Source of the DNA: Ascidiaceihabitans sp.
Lineage (GTDB): Bacteria; Pseudomonadota; Alphaproteobacteria; Rhodobacterales; Rhodobacteraceae
NCBI GenBank assembly: GCA_028825475.1
Contig: JAPKAB010000005.1
Span: 1 to 64,000 of the forward strand
Length of the DNA stretch: 64,000 nt
Direction of reading: 5' to 3'
Translations under genes and position numbers: made by a program
Shown: positions 25,444 to 34,490 of the stretch, in pieces
Position numbering within the stretch: position 1 is the first letter of the stretch
Layout: every line of letters starts with the position of its first letter
Notes under the pieces: generated by a model
What the model was told of the DNA's origin: nothing
Database searches by the model: none
Seen by the model: the letters and a program-made list of their open reading frames with translations, nothing else

Positions 25444-25710
25444 TATGTTCTCCAAGTTTAGCAGCCCGCGATGGGCATTTGCAGAACATAGTTTACAGAC
25501 AACGCCCTGTGCGCAAGTGGAATGCTGGAAAACAGTGAGTTCCCCTTGTCGGATGTTTGGATCGCCTGTGAGTTTGGGTCTGCCGAAACCTTTCGCAGAG
25601 GATTCCACAAAGTTGGGAATGCGGTCAGAAAAACCACTGATCCACGTCGCAAACTGACAACCCGTCCTGTGAAAACTACGCAAAGCTATAGGGATTGGAG
25701 GAGTGTCGAA

Positions 25711-27051
25711 ATGAACCAACATCACAGCACCATCCGCAAAATCGACCCATCACGCGGTGCAACCCTGGGCGATGGTTCCCCCAACGATCAAGACCGGATC
25801 GAAATTGGCCCCACCCAACTTGCCATGCGCGAATGGGAGGCAGCGGGTCTGACCCTGCCCAATCTTGCGAATATGCGCAGCTATCGCCATGCGCGATTGA
25901 CGCAACATATTGTCGATCGGGGCTATGGCGGTCTTTTGATGTTTGACCCGCTAAACATCCGGTACGCGACCGACTCAACCAACATGCAGCTATGGAACAC
26001 GCACAACCCATTCCGCGCTGTGTTGCTGTGCGCAGATGGGTACATGGTAATCTGGGATTACAAAAACTCCCCCTTCCTCAGCACGTTTAATCCGCTGGTT
26101 GCTGAACAACGATCTGGTGCTGATCTGTTTTACTTCGACCGTGGAGATAAGGTAGATGTTGCCGCCGATGTCTTTGCCAATGAGGTGCGCGCGCTGTTGC
26201 AAGAACACGCACCCAACCATTCAAAACTGGCTGTCGACAAGATCATGTTGCACGGGTTGAACGCGCTTCAGACCCAAGGGTTCGAGATAATGGACGGCGA
26301 AGAGGTCACCGAAAAATCGCGTTCCATCAAAGGCCCCGATGAAATCCTAGCAATGCGCTGCGCCTCGCATGCTTGTGAAACCAGCGTCAAAGTAATGGAG
26401 GATTTTGCCCGTGCCAACGTAGGGGATGGGAAGACGTCAGAAGACGATGTTTGGTCGATCTTGCACGCCGAAAACATCCGACGCGGTGGAGAATGGATAG
26501 AGACACGCCTGCTCACGTCTGGCCAGCGCACCAACCCGTGGTTCCAAGAATGCGGACCACGGATTACGCAAAGCAACGAGATCATCTGCTTTGACACCGA
26601 CCTTGTTGGATCATACGGAATCTGCGTTGATATCTCGCGCAGTTGGTGGATTGGGGATCAAAAACCACCCTCTGAAATGATCTATGCGATGCAACATTCC
26701 CATGAACACATCATGACCAACATGGAGATGTTAAAGCCGGGCGTCATGATCCCCGAACTAACCGCGAATTCCCATCGATTGGATGACAAGTATCAGGCCC
26801 AAAAATACGGATGTCTGATGCACGGTGTTGGCATGTGTGATGAATGGCCCTTGGTTGCCTATCCGGATCAGGCTGTGGCTGGCGCGTTCGACTATCCGCT
26901 TGAGGCGGGCATGGTGCTGTGCGTCGAGGCAGCAGTGGGCGAAGTTGGCGGTGCCTTTACCATCAAATTGGAAGATCAGGTTTTGATCACCGACGATGGA
27001 TATGAAAACCTAACCAAGTATCCATTTGACCCCGCCTTGATGGGGTTATGA
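25711..27051 (+). CDS. dddP: DMSP lyase DddP
   Basis: A 446-residue M24-peptidase-fold protein that cleaves dimethylsulfoniopropionate to dimethyl sulfide and acrylate. Length equals the characterised DddP enzymes, and the N-terminal IDPSRGATLGDGSPND and DPLNIRYATDSTNMQLW blocks are DddP hallmarks. Metal ligands known for DddP fall at the expected positions: D295, D297, D307, H371, E406 and E421, with the catalytic D377 in HGVGMCDEWP. GGAGGAG sits upstream of the ATG at 25711; a 63-residue upstream extension is rejected. It is monocistronic and adjacent to pseudogenes. Confidence 0.95.
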   Translation: MNQHHSTIRKIDPSRGATLGDGSPNDQDRIEIGPTQLAMREWEAAGLTLPNLANMRSYRHARLTQHIVDRGYGGLLMFDPLNIRYATDSTNMQLWNTHNPFRAVLLCADGYMVIWDYKNSPFLSTFNPLVAEQRSGADLFYFDRGDKVDVAADVFANEVRALLQEHAPNHSKLAVDKIMLHGLNALQTQGFEIMDGEEVTEKSRSIKGPDEILAMRCASHACETSVKVMEDFARANVGDGKTSEDDVWSILHAENIRRGGEWIETRLLTSGQRTNPWFQECGPRITQSNEIICFDTDLVGSYGICVDISRSWWIGDQKPPSEMIYAMQHSHEHIMTNMEMLKPGVMIPELTANSHRLDDKYQAQKYGCLMHGVGMCDEWPLVAYPDQAVAGAFDYPLEAGMVLCVEAAVGEVGGAFTIKLEDQVLITDDGYENLTKYPFDPALMGL

Positions 27052-27052
27052 T

Positions 27053-27880
27053 CCCCTGCACCCAAACGTTAACCCTGCAACGCGTTTCCACAACATCAAG
27101 GATGCGATAGGTGAGATCCGTATTCCGAATGTCATAGGCTTCAACACTCTGGTTTGGGTCCTCGCCTAGACGTGTTGCACCGCTGGGTCTGTTGGCCGCC
27201 GAATACTTGCCCGTCAGCCACCCACCGCCAAGTGGCGACCAATGGGACAACGAGATGTTGTTTTCCAAACAACAGGGCAGAACCTCGGCCTCTATCCCAC
27301 TTTCCAAAAGATTGTATTGCGGCTGCATGGCCACAGGCATCGCAAAGTATTCAGCCTGAGCAGTCGACACTATTTTTTGCACCTGTCAGCCACTTACGTT
27401 GGGCCATCCGATATTGTGAATCTTGCCGGCTTTGACCAAATCAATGAGCGTGGCCAAGGTTTCCAAGATTGGGTTATGGCGATCCCACCCATGGACGAAA
27501 TAAACATCTATCACATCTTGTCCAAGACGTTTCAAACTCCCCTTCAACAGCACGTGTTAGACCGCGCCTTGACGCCCTATGGCTGCCTTTGGCGGGTGAA
27601 AACCGTCCTTTGGTTGCTATCGCCAAGTCATCCAAACCACCGCGTGCTTTGCCCCACTTGCCGATCATCTGTTCAGAGGCACCCGCGCTGTACAAATCCA
27701 ATGTTTCGATGAAGGTTCCGCACCGACAGGCAAACAAATCCAATTGCGTAAATGCGCCTTGTTCATCTGTTTTGCGCCAAATGTCATGGTCCCCAACGCC
27801 AGCCGCCAAACGGTTGGTTCGCCATGTCCTAGGCGTGCTTGAGGCATCGATACGCGGAAAAATGGAACGTGCTAAATCTG
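27053..27880 (-). pseudogene. broken aldo/keto reductase gene
   Basis: Pieces of one aldo/keto reductase are read in order on the minus strand but in changing frames: LALGTMTFG (near 27800), then GTFIETLDLYSAGASEQMIGKW, then LGQDVIDVYFVHGWD and LIDLVKAGKIHNIGWPNVSG, then PQYNLLESGIEAEVLP and SPLGGGWLTGKY. At least two frameshifts are needed, plus a TGA (27386-27388) at the position of the Trp in the conserved SGWQ motif. The C-terminal quarter is missing and homology stops at the 3' end of dddP. Confidence 0.88.
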
Positions 27881-27926
27881 GCATTCTACGGCTAGAAGAG
27901 CCACCCCAACAAATCGGCCGCCCATT

Positions 27927-28467
27927 GTGAAGGTATCAGCGGGCACTTGGACAACGATGGCCCTGCTTGCCCGAATAGATGATCTGTCAGCTGAACCCGC
28001 AGATGTTCGGTTTCGTTTCGCAGAGGCGTTATTGGATATTGCACAGCGTAAAGTTGTCATTGGCATTCGAAACGCCCCCCACCAATACAGCCCTTGCAGG
28101 CCGCAAACTCACACGGATCGAATTCGCGCCCGACGCGACCGATCCCGATACCAAAGGCTGGATCAAAGTGGCGGCCCAAACCGCCTCTGCACGTTGGGTC
28201 AGCAAAACAATCGGTAACGATGCCCATTGCGAAGTCAGCGCCCCCCGCCACAGCCTTGATCTGGCGCTTGCTGGAAAAGGCATTGCCGTGCTTCCAACAT
28301 TCATTGGAGACGCACAACCAACGCTGCAGCGCGTTAGTGAAACGATACCAGAATTGACCCACGATCAATGGATCGTCACACATTCAAATGATCAGCATTG
28401 TCCCCGAATCCCGACCGGATGTGCACTGTATTGCAGTCATGAGGGGCTGAAGCACACGTTTGATTAA
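27927..28467 (+). pseudogene. broken LysR-type regulator gene
   Basis: Only the effector-binding half of a LysR regulator remains. VSAGTWTTMALLARIDDLSAEPADVRFRFAEALLDIAQRKVVIGIRN is read in one frame; after a C6 tract (28075-28080) the reading continues in another frame as TALAGRKLTRIEFAPD and LDLALAGKGIAVLPTFIGDAQP to the stop. The DNA-binding N-terminus (about 90 residues) is absent. Divergent from the broken aldo/keto reductase, it looks like a decayed regulator-target pair. Confidence 0.85.
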
Positions 28468-28490
28468 CGACGCGAGGCAGTGCGTCGCAT

Positions 28491-28524
28491 AAAAAAAACC
28501 GCGCCTCGAAGGGCGCGGCTTTTA
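28491..28524 (-). terminator. intrinsic terminator of tauABC
   Basis: On the minus strand CCGCGCC-cttcga-GGCGCGG is followed by TTTTTTTT. It lies 22 nt beyond the tauC stop codon. Confidence 0.88.
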
Positions 28525-28546
28525 ATTTCAGTCAAAGACTAGCTGA

Positions 28547-29815
28547 TTAGCTTTTGCCCTTCCATGGGACCAAGATTTTCTCAGCCCAACGCATCAGCAG
28601 ATCGATCCCAAAACCAATCACACCAATCATGATGATACCCATCACAACGATGTCCGTTTGTTGGAACTTAGCCGCGACCATAATCATCATGCCTGCGCCT
28701 TGGGATGCCGCAACCAATTCGGCCGCAACAACGGTACCCCAGCAAACACCCATAGCAACACGTGCACCGGTAAAGATCTCAGGCAGTGAGTTAGGGATAA
28801 TTACGTGGCGCATGATCTGTGGTTTGCTTGCACCCAACGAGTAGGCAGCGTGCACCTTAGCGATGTTCACACCAGACACACCGGAACGAGAAGCGATTGC
28901 CATGATCCAAAGAGCCGCTAGGAACAACAAGATGATCTTACCTGTTTCACCAATACCAAACCAAATGATGATCAGTGGGATCAAAGCAAGTGGTGGCACA
29001 GGGCGCATGAATTCAACGATCGGATCGAACCAACCACGGAACCAGTTGCTCAAGCCCATCGCATATCCAAGTGGGATACCGATGATCGCACCAAAGAGGA
29101 AACCAACAACAACGCGGAACAATGAGTAACCCACGTGCTCCCAAAGTGAGAAGTTGCGGTAGCCTTCGTTCGCGATCTCAAGTGTACGGGCCCAAACCTT
29201 TTCAGGAGGAGGCAAGTACAACGGGGCCATCTGCCAACCTGTCTTTGCCTTAAAGTTAGGTGTGCCTTTGTCGGTCAACGTCACAGAACCACCATCAACG
29301 ACAACGGTTGAACGCGCGACAACTGGTTCACCATTGATCGCAACGACCTTGGCACCATCTGCTTTTTTCGCGTCATCATTGCCTTGGACAACAATAACCT
29401 TCGTGCCCCACTTGTTCACAATCGCCGTGTCATTTTTGGCGAAACCGTCGCCGGCCTCTACCTCTGGCTTAACCGCGTCTTCACCTTGTGGACGGACCAA
29501 AACGGTAACTGTCGCATCGTCTTGTTCGCCAGCTGCATTTTCAACAGTGTAGTTAAAGGTCGTCGTGCCTTCAAACGGGCCAGGCATGTGCAAAAAGCTT
29601 GGGATCAAAGCAGAGCCCGTAAAGGTTGCCCACATGAAGAAGATAGATAGTACCGAAATGATCGATGCCGCACGGTTAGGGCGCACAGCACTTTCGTCAC
29701 CAAAGGTCACTGTCTTTAGGGATGTATAATCTTTGGTACCACGGCCTTCAGAAACCATACGAACCACGAAAAACGCTGCAACAAAAATGGCAACGTAAAG
29801 AATGAGAGGGATCAT
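28547..29815 (-). CDS. tauC: taurine ABC transporter permease TauC with extra periplasmic domain
   Basis: A 422-residue permease. The C-terminal part (about 200-422) is a normal SsuC/TauC-type BPD_transp_1 domain with the EAA-like loop HAAYSLGASKPQIMRHVIIPNSLPEIFTGARVAMG. In front of it, two hydrophobic segments (about 1-20 and 50-66) flank or precede a soluble acidic, beta-rich insert of roughly 115 residues (about 80-195), starting FNYTVENAAGEQDD, that the 275-residue E. coli TauC lacks. The start overlaps the tauB stop by 4 nt. Its substrate is inferred to be taurine from the tpa-xsc context. Confidence 0.9.
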   Translation of the reverse strand: MIPLILYVAIFVAAFFVVRMVSEGRGTKDYTSLKTVTFGDESAVRPNRAASIISVLSIFFMWATFTGSALIPSFLHMPGPFEGTTTFNYTVENAAGEQDDATVTVLVRPQGEDAVKPEVEAGDGFAKNDTAIVNKWGTKVIVVQGNDDAKKADGAKVVAINGEPVVARSTVVVDGGSVTLTDKGTPNFKAKTGWQMAPLYLPPPEKVWARTLEIANEGYRNFSLWEHVGYSLFRVVVGFLFGAIIGIPLGYAMGLSNWFRGWFDPIVEFMRPVPPLALIPLIIIWFGIGETGKIILLFLAALWIMAIASRSGVSGVNIAKVHAAYSLGASKPQIMRHVIIPNSLPEIFTGARVAMGVCWGTVVAAELVAASQGAGMMIMVAAKFQQTDIVVMGIIMIGVIGFGIDLLMRWAEKILVPWKGKS

Positions 29816-30618
29816 TTGCTTTCCTCCGTCCGGCCCATGATTTCTTCTTCCATGTCCCAGATCATTTCGAGGATTTCTTCACGCTTCACAGCAAAATCCG
29901 GATGTTTTTTAACTTCACGAAGATCGGCATCTACGCCCATCTCAGCAAACGGCAGACGGTATTCTTTGTGAATACGACCAGGGCGCGGGGCCATAACGAT
30001 CAGGCGTTCGCCCAACAGCAATGCTTCCTCAACCGAGTGGGTAATCAAGATGATCGTCTTACCGGTTTCTTTCCACAACTTCAGAACCAGCCCTTGCATC
30101 TTTTCGCGCGTCAAAGCGTCCAAAGCGCCAAGCGGCTCATCCATCAAAATTACGTCGGGGTCATTGGCTAGGCAGCGGGCCAAAGCCACACGTTGCTGCA
30201 TCCCACCAGACAACTCGTAAACTGCCTTTTCCTTGAAGTCCTGCAAACCGACAACGTCCAGCAGGTGATCAACGATCTCTGCCTTGTCAGCCTTTGGCAT
30301 GCCTTTCATTGAGGGACCAAAGCCTACGTTTTCACGCACAGACATCCACTCAAACAAAGCGCCTTGCTGGAAAACCATACCGCGGTCCGCATCCGGCCCA
30401 CTGATACGCTTTCCGTTTAATTCCATCACGCCTTCAGTCGGAGCCAAAAAGCCCGCAACGATATTCAGCAATGTAGTTTTACCACAGCCCGACGGGCCAA
30501 GTACGCTCATCAACTCACCTGCTTTGAGGTTGAGCGAGACGTCTTTCAACGCTTGAACAGATCCGCCGTTTGGCAAATCGAACCGCATCGAGAGTTTGTC
30601 AATTGATAGTCCAGACAT
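29812..30618 (-). CDS. tauB: taurine ABC transporter ATP-binding protein TauB
   Basis: A 268-residue ABC ATPase. Walker A GPSGCGKTT, Q-loop QQGALFEW, signature LSGGMQQRVALARCLA, Walker B DVILMDEPLGALD and H-loop ITHSVEEA are all intact. The ATG at 30618 is preferred because AGGTGGGA lies upstream; an 8-residue extension is possible. It follows tauA after a 131-nt gap holding a strong terminator-like hairpin, and overlaps tauC by 4 nt. Confidence 0.93.
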   Translation of the reverse strand: MSGLSIDKLSMRFDLPNGGSVQALKDVSLNLKAGELMSVLGPSGCGKTTLLNIVAGFLAPTEGVMELNGKRISGPDADRGMVFQQGALFEWMSVRENVGFGPSMKGMPKADKAEIVDHLLDVVGLQDFKEKAVYELSGGMQQRVALARCLANDPDVILMDEPLGALDALTREKMQGLVLKLWKETGKTIILITHSVEEALLLGERLIVMAPRPGRIHKEYRLPFAEMGVDADLREVKKHPDFAVKREEILEMIWDMEEEIMGRTEESK

Positions 30619-30695
30619 GTTCCCACCTGTCATTAAGGTCACCGCTCAAATTATAGCGTCTGCCCTGTATCGCGGAATAAACCCGCTTCATGTCG

Positions 30696-30730
30696 AAAAA
30701 AATAGCCCGCGCGAAATGATCCGCGCGGGC
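30696..30730 (-). terminator. intrinsic hairpin between tauA and tauB
   Basis: Perfect 9-bp stem (plus strand 30705-30713 GCCCGCGCG with 30722-30730 CGCGCGGGC) and an 8-nt loop. On the minus strand it is followed by TATTTTTTTT. It probably limits read-through from the highly expressed binding-protein gene. Confidence 0.85.
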
Positions 30731-30749
30731 AAGGTTTAAGCCCTAAAGC

Positions 30750-31757
30750 TTACATACCTTTGACAGCCATCAATGGTGCAGTGTTCACTGTACCTGCATA
30801 GCTGTCGAGTGCTGCATCGATGTTACCTGAGTCTAGGAACACTTTAGCTACGCCACCCATGAAGTCTTGAGCGCCGCCACCGAGCCAAGCAGCACCAAGC
30901 TGTTCGTCTACAGATGGGAATACAAAGCCAGCCAAAGTTTCAGCAGTTGCTGTTTCATCCATACCCGCGTCTTTCGCGATTACTGGAAGCATTTTAGCTT
31001 GGTTTGCTTCGTCAGCCCACATAGCGTTTGCGTCTGCAGTGACTTTTAGGAACTTAGCAAGCAAGTCGCCTTCTTCAGCAACGAATGCTGCAGGTGCTGT
31101 TGTCGCATCAAATACCAAAATGCCCAGCTCTGATTTCTCAGCGCCAGTCAACAATACGTTGCCAGATTCTTTCATACGACGAAGCGCGCCGCCCCAACCA
31201 CATGCCATGTCGACAGCGCCTTGAGATAGTGCAGCTGCACCTTCTGCTGGTGCCATGTCGACAACGTCCATGCCGCCTACATCAACACCGAAGTGAGACA
31301 TTTGCTTTAGGAAGCCGTAGTGCGCTGCTGTGCCCAAAGGAACCGCAACTTTTTTGCCAGCCAATTCGCCAGCAGACATTTTGTCGATCTCTAGACCTGA
31401 AGCAACAACACAGTTGTCGTTTTCAGAGTAAGAAACTGCAACGTCAACGATTTGCAAATCTTGGCCGCCAGAAACCGCACCTACGAAAGGTGGAACGCCT
31501 TGGGATACAGAGATTTGAACGTCGCCAGACGCCATAGCTGCGGACATCGCAACACCTGAGTCAAAGCTAACCCAGTTGATTTTTGCGCCCATAGCTTCTT
31601 CGTACATGCCAGTCTCTTTGGCGAACTGGAATGGCATTGGCCACTCAAGGAAGTACGCTACTGTGATTTCAGAGTGGCCATCTGCAGTCGCGGCTTGTGC
31701 ACCAGCGATCATTGCAACGCCAGCTACAGCACCCAGCAATTTGGATTTCAAAGTCAT
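30750..31757 (-). CDS. tauA: taurine ABC transporter substrate-binding protein TauA
   Basis: A 335-residue periplasmic binding protein of the SsuA/TauA group. A signal peptide (MTLKSKLLGAVAGVAMIAGAQAATA) precedes ITVAYFLEWPMPFQFAKETGMYEEAMGAKINWVSFDSGVAMSAAMASGDVQISVSQGVPPFVGAVSGGQDLQIV, typical of taurine-binding proteins. CGGGAGAA lies upstream of the ATG at 31757; an 8-residue extension is rejected. It is divergent from tpa, sharing a 404-bp control region. Confidence 0.93.
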   Translation of the reverse strand: MTLKSKLLGAVAGVAMIAGAQAATADGHSEITVAYFLEWPMPFQFAKETGMYEEAMGAKINWVSFDSGVAMSAAMASGDVQISVSQGVPPFVGAVSGGQDLQIVDVAVSYSENDNCVVASGLEIDKMSAGELAGKKVAVPLGTAAHYGFLKQMSHFGVDVGGMDVVDMAPAEGAAALSQGAVDMACGWGGALRRMKESGNVLLTGAEKSELGILVFDATTAPAAFVAEEGDLLAKFLKVTADANAMWADEANQAKMLPVIAKDAGMDETATAETLAGFVFPSVDEQLGAAWLGGGAQDFMGGVAKVFLDSGNIDAALDSYAGTVNTAPLMAVKGM

Positions 31758-32161
31758 TTTATTCTCCCGTTGTGGCACCACATTGTGTGATGCTCGTTAT
31801 TCAGCGCAGGTAATCATGCCACCATGCGCAGCCTCGTCCCAGACTTCAACACTGGGATTAGGGCAACGTCGTGATCCCACTCGAAATTCGCTTAGGGATC
31901 AACGGTTTTTATTCCAATTTTGAAAATATAATTTGAACATTTGTGTGCATCCTGCTGCAAAAAACGACACTCCCCCTTTGATAACTTGTGATAATTTGCG
32001 CTTTGTCGCTTTTGAACTATCAAACCTCGTTAGATTCTGGCCTCATATGGAAAATCCAACTGGCCCTACTGGTCGAGGCGGAATCGCTGTCATCTACCGA
32101 AAACGAGGCACGACTCTGCCTTGATTTCATGAAATTCGCATAAAACAATGGAGCATCCGCT
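31758..32161. promoter_or_regulatory. divergent tauA-tpa control region with CTGG repeats
   Basis: No gene is seen in these 404 bp. CTGGYC repeats occur on the plus strand at 32037-32042, 32060-32065 and 32069-32074 in front of tpa. An inverted repeat TCCCAG/CTGGGA (31837-31842 and 31852-31857) and another, GATCCC/GGGATC (31873-31878 and 31895-31900), lie on the tauA side. Characterised TauR targets are direct repeats beginning CTGGAC, so the CTGGYC copies are candidate TauR sites. A GGAG ribosome binding site precedes the tpa ATG. Confidence 0.45.
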
Positions 32162-33556
32162 ATGGACGGCACGTTTAACGAAAATGACCTAACCCGCGTC
32201 ATCGAAGCGGATCGCGCAAATGTTTGGCATCACCTCAGCCAGCATCAGCAATTTATCACCGGTGCTGACCCGAAAATCATCGTCGAAGGCAAAGGCATGC
32301 GTGTCTGGGACCAAAAAGGCATCGAACACCTTGATGCGGTCGCTGGTGGCGTTTGGACAGTAAACGTAGGCTACGGCCGCGAAACAATGGGCGACGCAGT
32401 GCGCGACGCCATTGTTAAGATGAACTTTTTCGGCGGCACAGTCGGCACGATCCCCGGCGCTTTGTTCGCGGAAAAACTGATCTCTAAGATGCCCGGCATG
32501 GACCGCGTCTATTACGCAAACTCCGGCTCTGAGGCGAACGAGAAAGCCTTTAAACTGGTCCGCCAGATCGCCCACAAAAAATATGGCGGCAAGAAGCACA
32601 AGATCCTTTACCGCGACCGCGACTACCACGGTTCAACAATCGCAACCATGTCCGCTGGTGGCCAAGACGAACGCAACGCACAATACGGTCCATTCACTCC
32701 GGGCTTCATCCGCGTGCCGCACTGCCTTGAGTACCGCAAGCACGAACAAGATGGCGCACCTGTTGAGAACTACGGCGAATGGGCTGCGAATCAAATCGAA
32801 GAGATCATCTTGCGCGAAGGAGCCGACACGGTTGGCGCACTTTGCCTAGAACCAGTGACAGCTGGTGGTGGCGTGATCGAAGCACCGGAAGGCTACTGGC
32901 CGCGCGTTGCTGAGATCTGCAAAAAATACGACATCCTGCTTCACATCGACGAAGTTGTGTGTGGCGTTGGCCGTACAGGCACATGGTTCGGCTATCAGCA
33001 CTACGGCATCCAGCCAGACATGGTGACAATGGCCAAAGGTGTGGCCTCTGGTTACGCCGCGATCTCGTGCCTCGTGACAACAAACGAAGTGTTCGACATG
33101 TTCATGGACCCAACTGAGGACAACATGAACTACTTCCGCGACATCTCAACCTTTGGCGGCTGTACTGCTGGCCCAGCGGCAGCGATGGAAAATATGCGCA
33201 TCATCGAAGATGAGGGGCTGTTGCAGAATACAATCGACATGGGTCACTACATGAAGGACCAGTTGAACGCGCTAAAAGACAAACACGAAGTCATCGGCGA
33301 CGTGCGCGGCAAAGGCCTGTTCTTGGGTGTTGAACTGGTCGCTGACCGCACGACACGCGAACCAGCCGCAGAAAAAATGGTCCAAGCGGTTGTTGGCGAT
33401 TGCATGAAGAACGCAGTCATCATCGGCGCAACGAACCGTTCACTTCCAGGGCGCAACAACACATTGTGCTACTCACCTGCATTGATCGCGACAAAAGACG
33501 ACATCGATCAAATCGTGACAGCAACATCCAACGCACTGACCACCGTCTTCGGTTAA
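32162..33556 (+). CDS. tpa: taurine--pyruvate aminotransferase
   Basis: A 464-residue class III PLP-dependent aminotransferase converting taurine and pyruvate to sulfoacetaldehyde and alanine. The sequence shows YYANSGSEANEKAFKLVRQIAHKKYG, the cofactor Asp in LLHIDEVVCGVGRTG and the PLP Lys in MVTMAKGVASGYAAISC. The long, Tpa-specific N-terminus (DLTRVIEADRANVWHHLSQH) supports the assignment over generic omega-transaminases. It is flanked by tauABC and, downstream, by tauR-xsc-pta. Confidence 0.95.
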   Translation: MDGTFNENDLTRVIEADRANVWHHLSQHQQFITGADPKIIVEGKGMRVWDQKGIEHLDAVAGGVWTVNVGYGRETMGDAVRDAIVKMNFFGGTVGTIPGALFAEKLISKMPGMDRVYYANSGSEANEKAFKLVRQIAHKKYGGKKHKILYRDRDYHGSTIATMSAGGQDERNAQYGPFTPGFIRVPHCLEYRKHEQDGAPVENYGEWAANQIEEIILREGADTVGALCLEPVTAGGGVIEAPEGYWPRVAEICKKYDILLHIDEVVCGVGRTGTWFGYQHYGIQPDMVTMAKGVASGYAAISCLVTTNEVFDMFMDPTEDNMNYFRDISTFGGCTAGPAAAMENMRIIEDEGLLQNTIDMGHYMKDQLNALKDKHEVIGDVRGKGLFLGVELVADRTTREPAAEKMVQAVVGDCMKNAVIIGATNRSLPGRNNTLCYSPALIATKDDIDQIVTATSNALTTVFG

Positions 33557-33576
33557 GTCCACGTCACGTTGAATGC

Positions 33577-33606
33577 AAAAGGCGGACCACCACGGTCCGC
33601 CTTTTT
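33577..33606 (+). terminator. intrinsic terminator of tpa
   Basis: AAAAGGCGGACC / GGTCCGCCTTTTT: 12-bp perfect stem with a 5-nt loop, ending in a T-run. It lies 21 nt after the stop codon, so tpa appears monocistronic. Confidence 0.92.
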
Positions 33607-33755
33607 GCGTTTGGGGTAATGACTGCTTAATGTCAGCTTCGAGCCCAGAGTTCATTAATTCCCCAATGCCGCGAATATCTGCTAATGGGGTCGTTGCAGG
33701 CGGGTTTCTAGAAAGAAAAATTGATGACAGAGCATACTTACACGGTGGTTATCTG

Positions 33756-34490
33756 ATGGGGAATTTTGTTCCACAGATTATTTCGAAGACATTGCATTCG
33801 GTTTTCCATCGACTTGTGTTGTTTATTCTTAGACGCCCTTTCCTTACACTCCTTTTTGTTTGTTTTGTTGCCTGTGCCGTGTTGTATCGAGCTTATCATC
33901 CAAGTGTATCTTGGCGTCAGGAGTTGGAGCTTACGATTGCAACCCCCAACGGCGTGGTTACTGCGGCGAGTGTTGTTAAAATTAAAGTTTGGCGAACGCC
34001 CATTATTATTGGCGCAGGTGGCCAATTCAGCAGTATTGAGGGCGAAGCCTTGGCGATTGACCTTGGTGATGGCAAGTTTGTTTTTGCATTGTTAGATGGT
34101 CAAGATTTCTTGTTTAAGGCAGCTTTTAAGACTGCTGGTAGTGAGTATCTTTGGATGATCCGCGACATAAGGCTTATTAAAAATCAAGAAACACCGCTGG
34201 CTGTCGATTTCGACGATTTGCCCACACTGGTTACTTTTATTGACATCAATGATCCTGACAGCATTACCCTGGTTGAACCTCACGATTTAGCTTCGTCGTT
34301 TGGTGAAGGGTTCTCGCTTTTAGGCGCTAATTTGAAGTTCAGTCGCAAGGCAATAACGCAAGGACGGTTAGAACAAATTTGGCCGTGCCTTGTATCCGTA
34401 GATCGATGTATTCCGTGGGCTCGCTCATCCCCCCTTACACATCCTTTGCATGGCATTTTGGGCGCGCGTTTTCGAAGTAAACACAAATGA
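33756..34490 (+). CDS. hypothetical single-pass membrane protein
   Basis: The family is not recognised. From the ATG at 33756 the product has 244 residues: a short cytoplasmic start, one hydrophobic segment (RRPFLTLLFVCFVACAVLYRA, about residues 27-47), then a soluble, mostly beta-looking domain with GAGGQFSSIEGEALAIDLGDGKFVFALLDG. The start is uncertain: GGTGG lies upstream of 33756, but the frame is open further upstream. AT content is higher than in the taurine genes around it. The stop overlaps the next ORF (ATGA), suggesting coupling to it. Probably an insertion into the tau locus. Confidence 0.6.
   Translation: MGNFVPQIISKTLHSVFHRLVLFILRRPFLTLLFVCFVACAVLYRAYHPSVSWRQELELTIATPNGVVTAASVVKIKVWRTPIIIGAGGQFSSIEGEALAIDLGDGKFVFALLDGQDFLFKAAFKTAGSEYLWMIRDIRLIKNQETPLAVDFDDLPTLVTFIDINDPDSITLVEPHDLASSFGEGFSLLGANLKFSRKAITQGRLEQIWPCLVSVDRCIPWARSSPLTHPLHGILGARFRSKHK

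Noticed and set aside
25522-25710. 63-residue N-terminal extension of DddP
   Set aside because: From the ATG at 25711 the protein is 446 residues with metal ligands at canonical DddP numbering and a strong ribosome binding site.
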